Below the pieces are notes generated by a model. It was not told where the DNA came from. It saw nothing but the letters and a program-made list of their open reading frames with translations, and searched no databases. The translations under genes were made by a program, and so were the position numbers. 64,000 nt of DNA from Bradyrhizobium lablabi (lineage in GTDB: Bacteria; Pseudomonadota; Alphaproteobacteria; Rhizobiales; Xanthobacteraceae), in the NCBI RefSeq assembly GCF_018131005.1, contig NZ_JAFCJK010000006.1:310001-374000 (forward strand), given 5' to 3'. How positions within the stretch are numbered: position 1 is the first letter of the stretch; every line of letters begins with the position of its first letter. This document shows, in pieces, positions 18,415-26,718 of the stretch.

Positions 18415-18537
18415 CCGTCATTGCGAGGAGCGAAGCGACGAAGCAATTCATTGCTATCCCCGCGGGGAACGATGGATTGCTTCGCGGAGCCTGTCATCGG
18501 GTGCGCGTTCGCGCGACCCGTTGGCTCGCAATGACGG
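18415..18537. repeat. Inverted-repeat element, CCGTCATTGCGAG family
   Basis: CCGTCATTGCGAG (18415-18427) is matched by CTCGCAATGACGG (18525-18537), enclosing internal inverted segments around GAAGCAAT/ATTGCTTC. It is a 123-bp palindromic element ending 15 nt from the permease stop codon. Partial relatives appear near 24725, 50213 and 56576. Confidence 0.75.
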
Positions 18538-18552
18538 TGCGGATAGGGCGCG

Positions 18553-20271
18553 TTACCCGTTCCGCAGCCTCGCCCCGGCGTTGCCGCCGAACATCGGGAT
18601 CTGGTTCACCGTGAGCACAACGCCGAAGGTGATCATCAGCATCGCGATGCCCAGCACGGCGATCGCGGCGAGGTCGCCGCTTTCATTGAGGTCGTAGATC
18701 AGGACCGACAGCACCTTGGTCTGCGAGGTAAACAATATGATCGCCGCGGAGAGCTCCCGCATCACGCCGATGAAGATGAAGCACCAGGTCGCGATCACGC
18801 CGGTGCGCAGCAACGGCGCGGTGATCTGGCGCAGCGCCTGCAGCCGCGTCGCGCCGAGGATGCGGCTCGCCTCCTCGAGCTCGGGATGAATGGTCGCGAA
18901 CGCCGCCTGCAATTGCTGATAGGCCGAGGGCAAATTGATGGTGAGGAAGGCGAGTAGCAGGATCCACAGCGTGCCGTAGAGCACGAAGGGCGGCCTGGTG
19001 TAGCTCAGGAACAGCCCGACGCCGAGCACGATGCCAGGCACCGCGACCGGCGCGGTGGCGAGGAAGGCGAGCACGCGGTGGCCCGCGATCACGCGCCGCG
19101 TCGTCACATAGGCGATCACCAGTGCGAGGATGGTGCCTACAGTCGCGGTCGCGGTCCCCAGGATCACCGTGTTCTCCAGCGCGAGCCGGGTCGACGACAG
19201 TTCGGTGAATACGAAGACGATGTTGTGCAGCGTAAAGGTCGAGGGCGTCACCAGCGTGGTCGCGTTCGGCGAAAACGCTGCATTGAGCAGTGCGAGATAA
19301 GGCAGGAATACCGGGTTGAGCAGCACGACGAGACAGAACGCCGACGCCGCCCAGCGCCAGCCCTTCAATTCGACGCGGCGCGGCGCGCCATATTTGCCGC
19401 CGACCACTGAATAGCCGCGGCGCCCGAGCAGGAACTTCTGGCCCTGCAGCAGAAGCATCGTGAGCAGCAGCAGCGGCACTGCGGCAGCCGCCGCCAGCTC
19501 CAGCTTCGGCGGATACTGGAACAGGCTCCAGATCTTCGTCGTCATGGTGTGGAAGCCGGCCGGCAGCGCCAGGATCGCAGGCGAGCCGAACAAGGTCATG
19601 GCCTGCAAGAACGCAATCAGTGCGCCGGCAACCAGCGCCGGCAGCGCCAGCGGAATCGTCACCCGCCGCGCCGTGGTCCAGGCATTGCCGCCGAGGATTG
19701 CCGAGGCATCTTCGAGTTCGCCCGGCATGGTGTCGAGCGCGTTCGCCACCAGCACGAACACGAACGGGAAAGTGTAGCAGGAGATCACGAAGATGATCCC
19801 GGTCATCGAATAGATGTCAAATAGCGCGTCGGCGTCGGCGCCCGCGAACTGCCGGTAGAGCTGGTTCAAGAGCCCTGAGTTCGGTGCGGCCAGCAGTTCC
19901 CAGGCGATCGCTCCGAGGAAGGGCGGCGTCACGAACGACGCCGTCACCAGTGCGCGGATGATCTGCCGCCCCGGCATGTCCGTGCGCGAGACCAGCCAAC
20001 TGATCGGAGCGGCGACGATGCAGCAGATCACCGCCGACGTGGTGGCGATGATCGCGGTCGTGAGCAGCGGATCGAGGAAATCGGGGTCGGTGAACAGCGT
20101 GACGAAATTCTGCAGCGTCGGATGCCTGTTGCGGTCGGTGAAGGCGAATATCGCAAGCCACGACAGCGGCAGCAGGATCAGGAGGATGAGCACGGTCGCG
20201 AACAGCCACAGCACCGGATGGGTCCAGTCGATGCGGGATTTGGAGGCGGGGGAGGTGTTGATTGTTGTCAT
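18553..20271 (-). CDS. ABC transporter permease, ferric-iron (FbpB) type
   Basis: A 572-aa fused permease with two copies of the binding-protein-dependent transport domain, giving about 12 membrane helices. The coupling EAA loops are visible in each half (ELEDASAILGGNAWTT and ELEEASRILGATRLQA). This double layout is typical of Fe3+/thiamine/phosphonate-type permeases. It is the third gene of an importer unit (ATPase, binding protein, permease). A 186-nt gap filled by a repeat separates it from the binding-protein gene. Confidence 0.9.
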   Translation of the reverse strand: MTTINTSPASKSRIDWTHPVLWLFATVLILLILLPLSWLAIFAFTDRNRHPTLQNFVTLFTDPDFLDPLLTTAIIATTSAVICCIVAAPISWLVSRTDMPGRQIIRALVTASFVTPPFLGAIAWELLAAPNSGLLNQLYRQFAGADADALFDIYSMTGIIFVISCYTFPFVFVLVANALDTMPGELEDASAILGGNAWTTARRVTIPLALPALVAGALIAFLQAMTLFGSPAILALPAGFHTMTTKIWSLFQYPPKLELAAAAAVPLLLLTMLLLQGQKFLLGRRGYSVVGGKYGAPRRVELKGWRWAASAFCLVVLLNPVFLPYLALLNAAFSPNATTLVTPSTFTLHNIVFVFTELSSTRLALENTVILGTATATVGTILALVIAYVTTRRVIAGHRVLAFLATAPVAVPGIVLGVGLFLSYTRPPFVLYGTLWILLLAFLTINLPSAYQQLQAAFATIHPELEEASRILGATRLQALRQITAPLLRTGVIATWCFIFIGVMRELSAAIILFTSQTKVLSVLIYDLNESGDLAAIAVLGIAMLMITFGVVLTVNQIPMFGGNAGARLRNG

Positions 20272-20289
20272 CTTATCCGCAAGGCGAGT

Positions 20290-20450
20290 TGCATCCGCTC
20301 CCTCTCTCCGTCCTTCGCGGGGAGAGGGGTGGAGTGAGGGGCCGCTTCAACGAGCGCAGCGCGTAGAAACTCTCCCTCACCCGGATCGCATCTGCGATGC
20401 GACCCGACCTCTTCCCGCAAGCGGGGCGAGGTAAGAAAGAAGCGGCCGTC
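20290..20450. repeat. Repeat element inside the ABC importer operon
   Basis: Short inverted segments include CTCTCTCCGTCC/GGGGAGAGGGG near 20298-20332, GGATCGCATCTGCGATGCGACC near 20383-20404 and TTCCCGCAAGCGGGGCGAGG near 20412-20431. The composition belongs to the CTCTCCCCGC(AA)GCGGGGAGAGG class, also seen at 30762-30899 and near 25770. It fills the space between binding protein and permease. Confidence 0.6.
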
Positions 20451-20457
20451 TTCACGC

Positions 20458-21522
20458 TCATACCCGAAACAGCCGCGCATAGCGTGTCTTGATCTCTTCG
20501 GTCATCGCTTCCACGCCCGCCGGATCTTCCTTCATCAGCTTGATGTCACTGAGCCTGCGCCGCCCGGCCTTCGACTGCACCTGCGCATGCACCGAGTATT
20601 GCGCCGTGAAATCGACGAAGAATTGCTGGGTCTCGCGGGTATGCAACCAGGCCTGGAACAGCTTTGCGGCGTTCGGATGCGGTGCGCTGGCGAAAATACC
20701 TGTCGGTCCCGAGATCGTCGGCGTGCCCTCGGTCGGGTAGACCGGCTCGACCGGCTGTCCGGCCTCCTTCAACAGAACGATGCCGTATTCGTTGCCGTCC
20801 GCCATCACCGCGCGCTCGCCGAGCGAAAGCTTCTTCGGCGGGTCGGTGGAGGACTGCACCTGCATCACCCGCTGCTTCGCCAGCTTGTCCAGATAGGGCC
20901 AGCCGAGCTCGCGCACGATCTGGAACGTCGTGGTCATGATCGTTCCGCTATAGGCCGGATGGCCCTTCACCATCTTGCCCACCCATTTCGGATCGAGCAG
21001 GTCGGCAAAACTCTTCGGCGCCTCGTCGCCTTTCACAAGATTGGTGTTGTAGGCAATCGTCGACAGCCACAGCCGCGTGGTGACGGCCATGCCGTCCGGA
21101 TCGCGGTAGCCGTCCGGGAAATACCTCGCGACGTCTTCCGGCAGAAACGGCATCAACCAGCCGTTCCTTTTCCAGGGAATGAAATGCGAAGCGTCGGCAC
21201 TGTTGACGATGTCGGCGGCGTGGATGTTGGATTCGAATTCCTGCGCGACGCGCTGGAACAGCCGCTCCGAGCCGGAGCGCTCGATCTGGACCGAAATCCC
21301 CGGATAGTTCGCCTCAAACGCCTTGCCAAGCTTCTCGCCGACCGGCAGGTCCATCGAGGAATAGAAGACGATCTTGCCTTCCTTTTTTGCCGCGTCGACA
21401 AGCGTGGGCGTGATTGCGATGGCTTCGGGCGCCGCGGCGCGCAGCGGCGCTGCGAACATGGTGCCAAGCGCGGCCGCGGCCGAGCCCTTCAGGACGTCGC
21501 GTCTGGATACTCGTTTTCGCAT
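20458..21522 (-). CDS. Periplasmic substrate-binding protein, Fe3+-type ABC importer
   Basis: A 354-aa class II binding protein. The N-terminus MRKRVSRRDVLKGSAAAALG is a Tat signal (SRRDVLK). The mature part begins near VDAAKKEGKIVFYSSMD, a hallmark of the FbpA/FutA-like family of iron or thiamine/phosphonate binding proteins. Whether the Fe3+-coordinating tyrosines are present was not resolved, so the ligand is uncertain. The gene lies 23 nt after the ATPase gene and shares its strand. Confidence 0.88.
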   Translation of the reverse strand: MRKRVSRRDVLKGSAAAALGTMFAAPLRAAAPEAIAITPTLVDAAKKEGKIVFYSSMDLPVGEKLGKAFEANYPGISVQIERSGSERLFQRVAQEFESNIHAADIVNSADASHFIPWKRNGWLMPFLPEDVARYFPDGYRDPDGMAVTTRLWLSTIAYNTNLVKGDEAPKSFADLLDPKWVGKMVKGHPAYSGTIMTTTFQIVRELGWPYLDKLAKQRVMQVQSSTDPPKKLSLGERAVMADGNEYGIVLLKEAGQPVEPVYPTEGTPTISGPTGIFASAPHPNAAKLFQAWLHTRETQQFFVDFTAQYSVHAQVQSKAGRRRLSDIKLMKEDPAGVEAMTEEIKTRYARLFRV

Positions 21523-21545
21523 CGCGCCCCTCTGTTCCCGCTTCG

Positions 21546-22607
21546 CTATCGGCTGAGCGCCCGGCAGCGCTCGGGCGGCAGCGTCAGCCAGACTTCGCTG
21601 CCCCTGTCGACCGAAGTACCGGTCGGCGTGGTGACGCGCAGCGAGGTGCCGTCGGGCGTCTCCACCATGTAGTCGCGGTTCATGCCGAGATAGACCTGCC
21701 GCGTCACGACGGCCTTGAGCGTGTTCTGCTGCGAGGCCGGCGCTAGCGTCGAGAGCTCGATCTCGTGCTGGCGAATCGCGACCGGTGCGGTCTGTCCCGC
21801 CACGAGTCTGGTGCCGACCACTTGCAGCGTTGCGCCGGCAAAGGCGACGTGGTTTTCGTCGCGCGCCGTGCCCCTGATCACATTGGCCGCGCCGATAAAG
21901 CGCGCGACAAATTCCGATTCCGGCCGCGCATAGATGTCCTCGGGCGTGCCGAGCTGGTCGATCTTGCCGGCATTCATCACGGCAATGAGGTCGGCCGTGG
22001 TCATCGCCTCCGATTGATCGTGGGTGACGTAAACCGTCGTGTAGCGATATTCGTCATGCAGCCTGCGGATCTCGAACCGCATCTCTTCGCGCAGGTTGGC
22101 GTCGAGATTGGAGAGCGGCTCGTCGAGCAGCAGCGTCTCGGGCCCGACGATCAGCGCGCGCGCCAGCGCAACGCGCTGCTGCTGGCCGCCGGAGAGCTCG
22201 CCAGGATAGCGCTGCGCCAGCGCCTCGAGCCTCGTCGTCGCCAGGATCGCGGCGAGTTTCTTTGCGATCGTGTCGCGGTCCAGTTTGCGCAGGCGCAACC
22301 CGTAGACGATGTTCTCCGCGACAGTCATGTGCGGCCACAGCGCATAACTCTGAAAGATCATCGACATGTTACGCTGCTCCGGCGGCAGCGTGCGGGCCTT
22401 CGACGAAACCAGGCGATCGCCGACGCGGATTTCGCCGCCGGTGGGCTCGAGGAAGCCTGCGATCAGCCGCAGCGTCGTGGTCTTGCCGCAGCCGGAAGGG
22501 CCAAGCAGGCAGACCAACTGGCCGTGATCGATCTTGAGCGAAACGTCATCGACCGCGACGAACGAGCCAAATTTCCTGGTCAGCCCGCGCAATTCTACCG
22601 ACGCCAA
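21546..22607 (-). CDS. ABC transporter ATP-binding protein, Fe3+/spermidine type
   Basis: A 353-aa ATPase. Walker A GPSGCGKTT (about 37), Q-loop region, signature LSGGQQQRVALARAL, Walker B LLLDEPLSNLD and the switch His in VTHDQSEAM are all present. A C-terminal TOBE-like domain (from about 240) is typical of the CUT1/FbpC group. The TTG start at 22607 is supported by GGAGGGGA upstream. First gene of the importer unit, energising the permease. Confidence 0.92.
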   Translation of the reverse strand: MASVELRGLTRKFGSFVAVDDVSLKIDHGQLVCLLGPSGCGKTTTLRLIAGFLEPTGGEIRVGDRLVSSKARTLPPEQRNMSMIFQSYALWPHMTVAENIVYGLRLRKLDRDTIAKKLAAILATTRLEALAQRYPGELSGGQQQRVALARALIVGPETLLLDEPLSNLDANLREEMRFEIRRLHDEYRYTTVYVTHDQSEAMTTADLIAVMNAGKIDQLGTPEDIYARPESEFVARFIGAANVIRGTARDENHVAFAGATLQVVGTRLVAGQTAPVAIRQHEIELSTLAPASQQNTLKAVVTRQVYLGMNRDYMVETPDGTSLRVTTPTGTSVDRGSEVWLTLPPERCRALSR

Positions 22608-22729
22608 GCGATCCCCTCCATCTCACATTGTCGCAGGGATCAGTGCCCGGCTGTTGCGGGAAGTAAAGCGGAAAACGTGGGGGACGGAAAGTGTTGGCTT
22701 TGCTTTTGACGACGCAACGCAATCTATTC

Positions 22730-22870
22730 CCGTCATCCTGAGGAGGCCGTGAAGCGGCCGGCTCGAAGGATCGACGGCCCCGCTCTCACCTCGAGAGAAG
22801 CAGAAGCGTGCGGCGAAAGCCGGGCCGTCCGTCCTTCGAGGCTCGCTGCGCGAGCACCTCAGGATGACGG
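22730..22870. repeat. Inverted-repeat element A, CCGTCATCCTGAGG family
   Basis: Perfect 14-bp terminal inverted repeats CCGTCATCCTGAGG (22730-22743) and CCTCAGGATGACGG (22857-22870) bound a 141-bp element with further internal symmetry (AAGGATCGACGGCC and GGCCGTCCGTCCTTCGAGG). A second copy lies at 23285-23429, on the other side of the GIY-YIG gene. Confidence 0.85.
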
Positions 22871-22891
22871 GGACAGGGGTTGCTATTAGGC

Positions 22892-23188
22892 TCACGCAGC
22901 ACCACCACGACGTCGCGCCAGCCGGCTGATGGTGTCCCAGTCCGATCGTATCAGCGCTTCCTTCTTTGCACGGCTCCAGCCTTTGATCTGTCGTTCCGCG
23001 GCGATCCAATCTGCGACGCGATCGAAATACTCCGACCAGACGAGGACCACCGGTCGCCGGTTGTAGGTATAGCCCGGGAAGGCTCCTGCGTTATGCTGAT
23101 CGATGCGAGGCGCAAGATCGTCACCCGTCGCGCTGCCGACATAGAAGGAGTTATCGGCGCGGCGAAGCATGTAGATGTAAACACCCAT
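22892..23188 (-). CDS. Single-domain GIY-YIG nuclease-like protein
   Basis: A 98-aa protein consisting of one GIY-YIG domain of the UPF0213/YhbQ-like type. It shows VYIYMLR and YVGSATGDD for the two motif strands, the Arg in LAPRIDQHNAG, and the catalytic-type Glu in AAERQIKGWSRAKKEAL. Such mini-proteins have uncertain function; the fold is a DNA nuclease fold. The gene sits alone between two inverted-repeat elements, 22 nt from element A and about 100 nt from element B. AGGA lies about 9 nt before the ATG. Confidence 0.9.
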   Translation of the reverse strand: MGVYIYMLRRADNSFYVGSATGDDLAPRIDQHNAGAFPGYTYNRRPVVLVWSEYFDRVADWIAAERQIKGWSRAKKEALIRSDWDTISRLARRRGGAA

Positions 23189-23284
23189 CGTGACGGTCCT
23201 GACGCACTCATGAGCCGGTTAAGGGATTGTGCAAACTTTGCTGCGGTCATTGGGGGCTGTTCGTCGGACCTTTGCTCGAGGTGC

Positions 23285-23429
23285 TCCGTCATCCTGAGGA
23301 GCGCGCTCTTGCGCGCGTCTCGAAGGATGCACGGCCCGGAAAACTCCGCGCGGCGGGATTTTCTCGGCGCGAGACCGTGGCCGTCGATCCTTCGAGACGG
23401 TCGCTTCGCGACCTCCTCAGGATGACGGA
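23285..23429. repeat. Inverted-repeat element B, CCGTCATCCTGAGG family
   Basis: TCCGTCATCCTGAGGAG (23285-23301) is matched by CTCCTCAGGATGACGGA (23413-23429), a 17-bp perfect inverted repeat around a 145-bp element. Internal halves CGTCTCGAAGGATGCACGGCC and GGCCGTCGATCCTTCGAGACGG are nearly complementary. Same family as element A. Confidence 0.85.
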
Positions 23430-23462
23430 GTAGACATGCGAAACTGGCCTGCAAGCTCGAGC

Positions 23463-24647
23463 CTAGGCCCTCACGCCCTCACCCAGCCACTGTACCGCGG
23501 CCTCGAGTCCTCCCTTGCCGTGCGGAATCTTCAACGCGTTGAGCGCGACCTCGACCACGCCAAGCGTGCCCAGCACCATCGGTGCGTTGACGTAGCCCAT
23601 ATGCGCGATGCGAAAGGCCTGGCCGTGCAGGTCGCCGATACCGGTGCCGAGCACCACGCCGCATCTCTCCTTGCAGTAGCGCTGGATCGCGGCGGGATCG
23701 GTACCATTCACTGTCACCGTCGTCACGGTATTCGAACGCTCGGCTGGCTCGGCGATGTTGAAGCCCAGCACCTGGCCTTCGGCCCAGACGGAAACCGCGC
23801 GGCGCACGGCCTCGCCGAGCAGGCGGTGACGCTCGAACGCGTTCTCCAGCCCTTCGGCGTGCAGCATGTTGATGGCTTCGCGCAGCGCGAACAGGAGGTG
23901 CACCGGCGCGGTGCCGGCATATTTGCGATAGTGCTCCGGGCCGTCGCGCTCGGTCCAGTCCCAATAGGGCGTGCGCAGGTTGGCCGTCTTGTGCACCTCG
24001 CGGGCGCGATCATTGGCGGCGACGAAGCCGAGGCCGGGCGGCGTCATCAGGCCCTTCTGCGAACCCGACATCGCGACGTCGACGCCCCATTCGTCCATCT
24101 CGAACGGCATGCAGCCGAGCGAGGCGACGGTGTCGACCATGTAGAGCGCCGGATGGCCGCTCGCCTTGATCGCCTTGCCGATCAACTCGATGTCGTTGTA
24201 GGCGCCGGAGGCCGTGTCGACCTGCACCGCGAGCACGGCCTTGATGGTGCGTTCCCTGTCGTGGCGCAGTCGCGCCTCGACCTCGGCGGGACGGATCGCG
24301 CGGCGCCAGTCACCCTTGAGCACCTCGACCTCGACACCCATCGCGGCTGCCGCATTGCCCCAGTTGATCGCGAAGCGGCCGCTTTCCAGCACAAGGATCT
24401 TGTCGCCGCGCGACAGCACGTTGGACAGCGTCGCTTCCCAGGCGCCATGGCCGTTGGCAATGTAGATGTAGGAGTTGCCCCTGGTGGCGAACAGTTTCGA
24501 AAGGTCGCGCAGCAGGCCCGCGGTCAATTCGACCATCTCGGTGGAGTAGATGTCGAGCGCCGGGCGATGCATTGCGCGCAGCACGTCGTCAGGCATCGTG
24601 GTGGGCCCAGGGATGGCCAGAAATTCCCGGCCCGCGCGAACGGTCAT
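23463..24647 (-). CDS. Class V aminotransferase, serine--glyoxylate aminotransferase-like
   Basis: About 394 aa, a PLP enzyme of fold type I. It begins VRAGREFLAIPGPT, has GHGAWEATLSN (PLP phosphate region) and the PLP lysine in MSGSQKGLMTPPGLGF near residue 200. It most resembles bacterial serine-glyoxylate/alanine-glyoxylate aminotransferases, which transfer an amino group to glyoxylate. The ATG at 24647 (MTVRAG) follows AAGGAA with good spacing; a longer start at 24677 is possible. No serine-cycle genes are nearby, so the physiological substrate is open. Confidence 0.88.
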   Translation of the reverse strand: MTVRAGREFLAIPGPTTMPDDVLRAMHRPALDIYSTEMVELTAGLLRDLSKLFATRGNSYIYIANGHGAWEATLSNVLSRGDKILVLESGRFAINWGNAAAAMGVEVEVLKGDWRRAIRPAEVEARLRHDRERTIKAVLAVQVDTASGAYNDIELIGKAIKASGHPALYMVDTVASLGCMPFEMDEWGVDVAMSGSQKGLMTPPGLGFVAANDRAREVHKTANLRTPYWDWTERDGPEHYRKYAGTAPVHLLFALREAINMLHAEGLENAFERHRLLGEAVRRAVSVWAEGQVLGFNIAEPAERSNTVTTVTVNGTDPAAIQRYCKERCGVVLGTGIGDLHGQAFRIAHMGYVNAPMVLGTLGVVEVALNALKIPHGKGGLEAAVQWLGEGVRA

Positions 24648-24798
24648 CTTTTTGTTCCTTTTTGGGTAAAACGCCAATCAAGCGCTTGGCGTCAGGCCTG
24701 GAAGATATGCGATCAAGGCCGTGATTGCGAGCACGGCGAAGCAATCCAGAGCTTCAGAAAGCGCGGGTCGCGCGCGCCGTTGCGGATCATCGGCCGTA

Positions 24799-25632
24799 TC
24801 AATGCCCGATCGCGTTCACGACCGCGTGCCAGAGCTGGTCCTTGAATTCCGTCACGGCAGGGCTCGGGATCGCCTCGACCGGGCCGTCGTGCTTCCGGCA
24901 GGCCTCGACCAGCCGCAGCACCCAGATCTCGCCATCGGTGTAATAACGATCGCCGCCGCCATTGCGGCCGGCGAGCGTCGGCCCGATGCCGGTCACCTGA
25001 TATTTCGCGGTCACCATGCCGGCGGCTTCGAGATCGCCGGTGAGCCGCGCGCGCTCGGCATCGAGGTCGGCGTCGATGTGATGGGTCACTGCACCGGTGT
25101 AGTGGCTGACCCCGACGCTGCGGTCGAGCGTGGCCGAGCCGAGCCACACCGGGCGTTTCTCCTCGCCTTGGTCGAGCACCTTCCAGTAGCGGACGTGGTT
25201 GCGGCGGTCGGCGCTGGTGCCAATCGGCTTCTCGAAGGCGAGATCCTCGCGCCGTCCGAGATAGAACAGATTGCTTACCGGCGCGTCCTTGTAGGGGCGA
25301 TCGAGCAGCACGCTGCCGACGATCTCGATCGATGACTTCAGTGTGATCGGATCGGCTGGATACCAGCCTGCTTCATGCATGGCGCAGATCACGTCGGCCC
25401 GGTCTCCGATCAGGCCGATGTTCATGGGATCGCCGGGAATGCCCTGCGCGGTGCGGGTCACCATCGGCAGATCGGCAAGCCACTTTTGGTGCTCGTAATG
25501 CGTCCAGAATACTGGCAGCGCCAGATAGGCCGCGAGCAGATAGATGATCAGGACAAGCAGCAGCAACAATTGGACACGCCTGAAACGCCCGTGCCTGCGC
25601 GCCGTATGCGGAATGTCCTGGATATCGGTCAC
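24799..25632 (-). CDS. LssY C-terminal domain membrane protein
   Basis: A 277-aa protein with one N-terminal transmembrane helix (LLLLLVLIIYLLAAYLALPVF, about 25-45). The exported domain has GDPMNIGLIGDRADVICAMHEAGW and WYPADPIT followed by DRPYKDAPVSNLFYLGR, the pattern I associate with LssY_C domains. The molecular function of that domain is unknown. The GTG start (25632) follows AGGAAAA. It is followed downstream by a fragment of a GCGAAGCAATCC-type repeat and then the aminotransferase gene. Confidence 0.75.
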   Translation of the reverse strand: MTDIQDIPHTARRHGRFRRVQLLLLLVLIIYLLAAYLALPVFWTHYEHQKWLADLPMVTRTAQGIPGDPMNIGLIGDRADVICAMHEAGWYPADPITLKSSIEIVGSVLLDRPYKDAPVSNLFYLGRREDLAFEKPIGTSADRRNHVRYWKVLDQGEEKRPVWLGSATLDRSVGVSHYTGAVTHHIDADLDAERARLTGDLEAAGMVTAKYQVTGIGPTLAGRNGGGDRYYTDGEIWVLRLVEACRKHDGPVEAIPSPAVTEFKDQLWHAVVNAIGH

Positions 25633-25719
25633 GGGTTTTCCTGACGCGGCTCATCCGCGGGCACGTTTCACATCTCCCGCTTGTGGTCGTATCGTGTCGA
25701 CAGATCCAATGCGGTTGGA

Positions 25720-25800
25720 GGCTCTCTCCTCACCAAGACTGCCGCAAGTGGTAAAACGCCCACCCACGCCCTCCCCGCAAGCGGGAGAGGGGGCAGATGC
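25720..25800. repeat. Short GC-rich palindromic repeat
   Basis: The stretch around CCCTCCCCGCAAGCGGGAGAGG (25770-25790) is a hairpin of the CTCCCCGC/GCGGGAGAG class found also at 20290-20450 and 30762-30899. It lies between the SNase-like gene and the LssY_C gene start and appears truncated. Confidence 0.5.
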
Positions 25801-25826
25801 GATTGTAATTCAACCCAACCTATGTG

Positions 25827-26555
25827 TCAGCGCCGCGTCTCGCGGCACCCGGCGGCCTCAGCTTCCTCGACCGAGCAGAACCAGCGGGTGCCCTTGCTGA
25901 TCTTCATCTCGATCTTCGCATACCAGCGGCTGGTCGGCTGGTGAAAGATGCATTCGCCGGACCGGTTGACGTTGCCCTTGATGGTGCAGTCGGGCGAGGG
26001 CGCGACAGCACCGGAGGCGGATGCGAGCAGGATCGCGTTGGCACTTTCCGGCGGCTTGACCGCGCCAAGCACCGTGGTTTTCTTGTTGCGCACGCGCCAA
26101 TCCCACGGCGCGATGAAGGCGCCTTTCCACATCCCGGCTTTTGCCTCGCGCGCGGCTTTTTCATCGGCCTCATAGTCATGCGAGACTCGGGTATAGGCCA
26201 GCGCCCATCCGTTGGCGACGAGCCATTTCTGAATGTCTTCACCGTCGGCCTCGCAGCGCGCCACCGTGCGGCCGCGGCGGTCGACCGCGCGGGCATGGCA
26301 GGTCCAGCTCTTGTTGCCGGCATGCTTGATCAGTTCGTCGCGCGCGGCGACCCCGCAGGTCCAGCGCTCGCCATTGTTGTTGAGGCAGAGTTGGTCCGTC
26401 GACGGAGCGTCGATGCCGCCGAGGCGGATGCGGCTATTTCCGATCTGGACTTGATCGCCGGAGCGGACCTTCGGCACACCTGTGATGTCGGCCGCCTGCG
26501 CCAACGCCGGCACCGACAACAGCAGGGTGGCAAGAAGCAGCGTCTTCGATCGCAT
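25827..26555 (-). CDS. Secreted thermonuclease (SNase)-like protein
   Basis: About 242 aa. A Sec signal peptide (MRSKTLLLATLLLSVPALAQA) ends near residue 21. The OB-fold SNase-like domain covers about 22-145 with DGDQV-like GDQVQIGNSRIRLGGIDAP, then CGVAARDELIKHAG and GWALAYTR. The usual catalytic Arg/Glu set is only partly recognisable, so nuclease activity is uncertain. A Cys-containing C-terminal extension (about 175-242) follows. The ATG at 26555 is chosen because the signal peptide begins there; the upstream 19 codons look non-coding. Confidence 0.75.
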   Translation of the reverse strand: MRSKTLLLATLLLSVPALAQAADITGVPKVRSGDQVQIGNSRIRLGGIDAPSTDQLCLNNNGERWTCGVAARDELIKHAGNKSWTCHARAVDRRGRTVARCEADGEDIQKWLVANGWALAYTRVSHDYEADEKAAREAKAGMWKGAFIAPWDWRVRNKKTTVLGAVKPPESANAILLASASGAVAPSPDCTIKGNVNRSGECIFHQPTSRWYAKIEMKISKGTRWFCSVEEAEAAGCRETRR

Positions 26556-26718
26556 CGGCAATCCCGGCGAGGGTGAGCGTTCGGATGTCGGTACCCGGAA
26601 TTGTGCGGGCAATTGGATGGCCGTGCCAGTGGCGCCCCGTCGCAGGCGGTTTCAACTTCGCGTCATCGGAAGGGCGAATAGCGAACCGGACGCGTTTCGA
26701 ATCTCTACTCGCTACATC

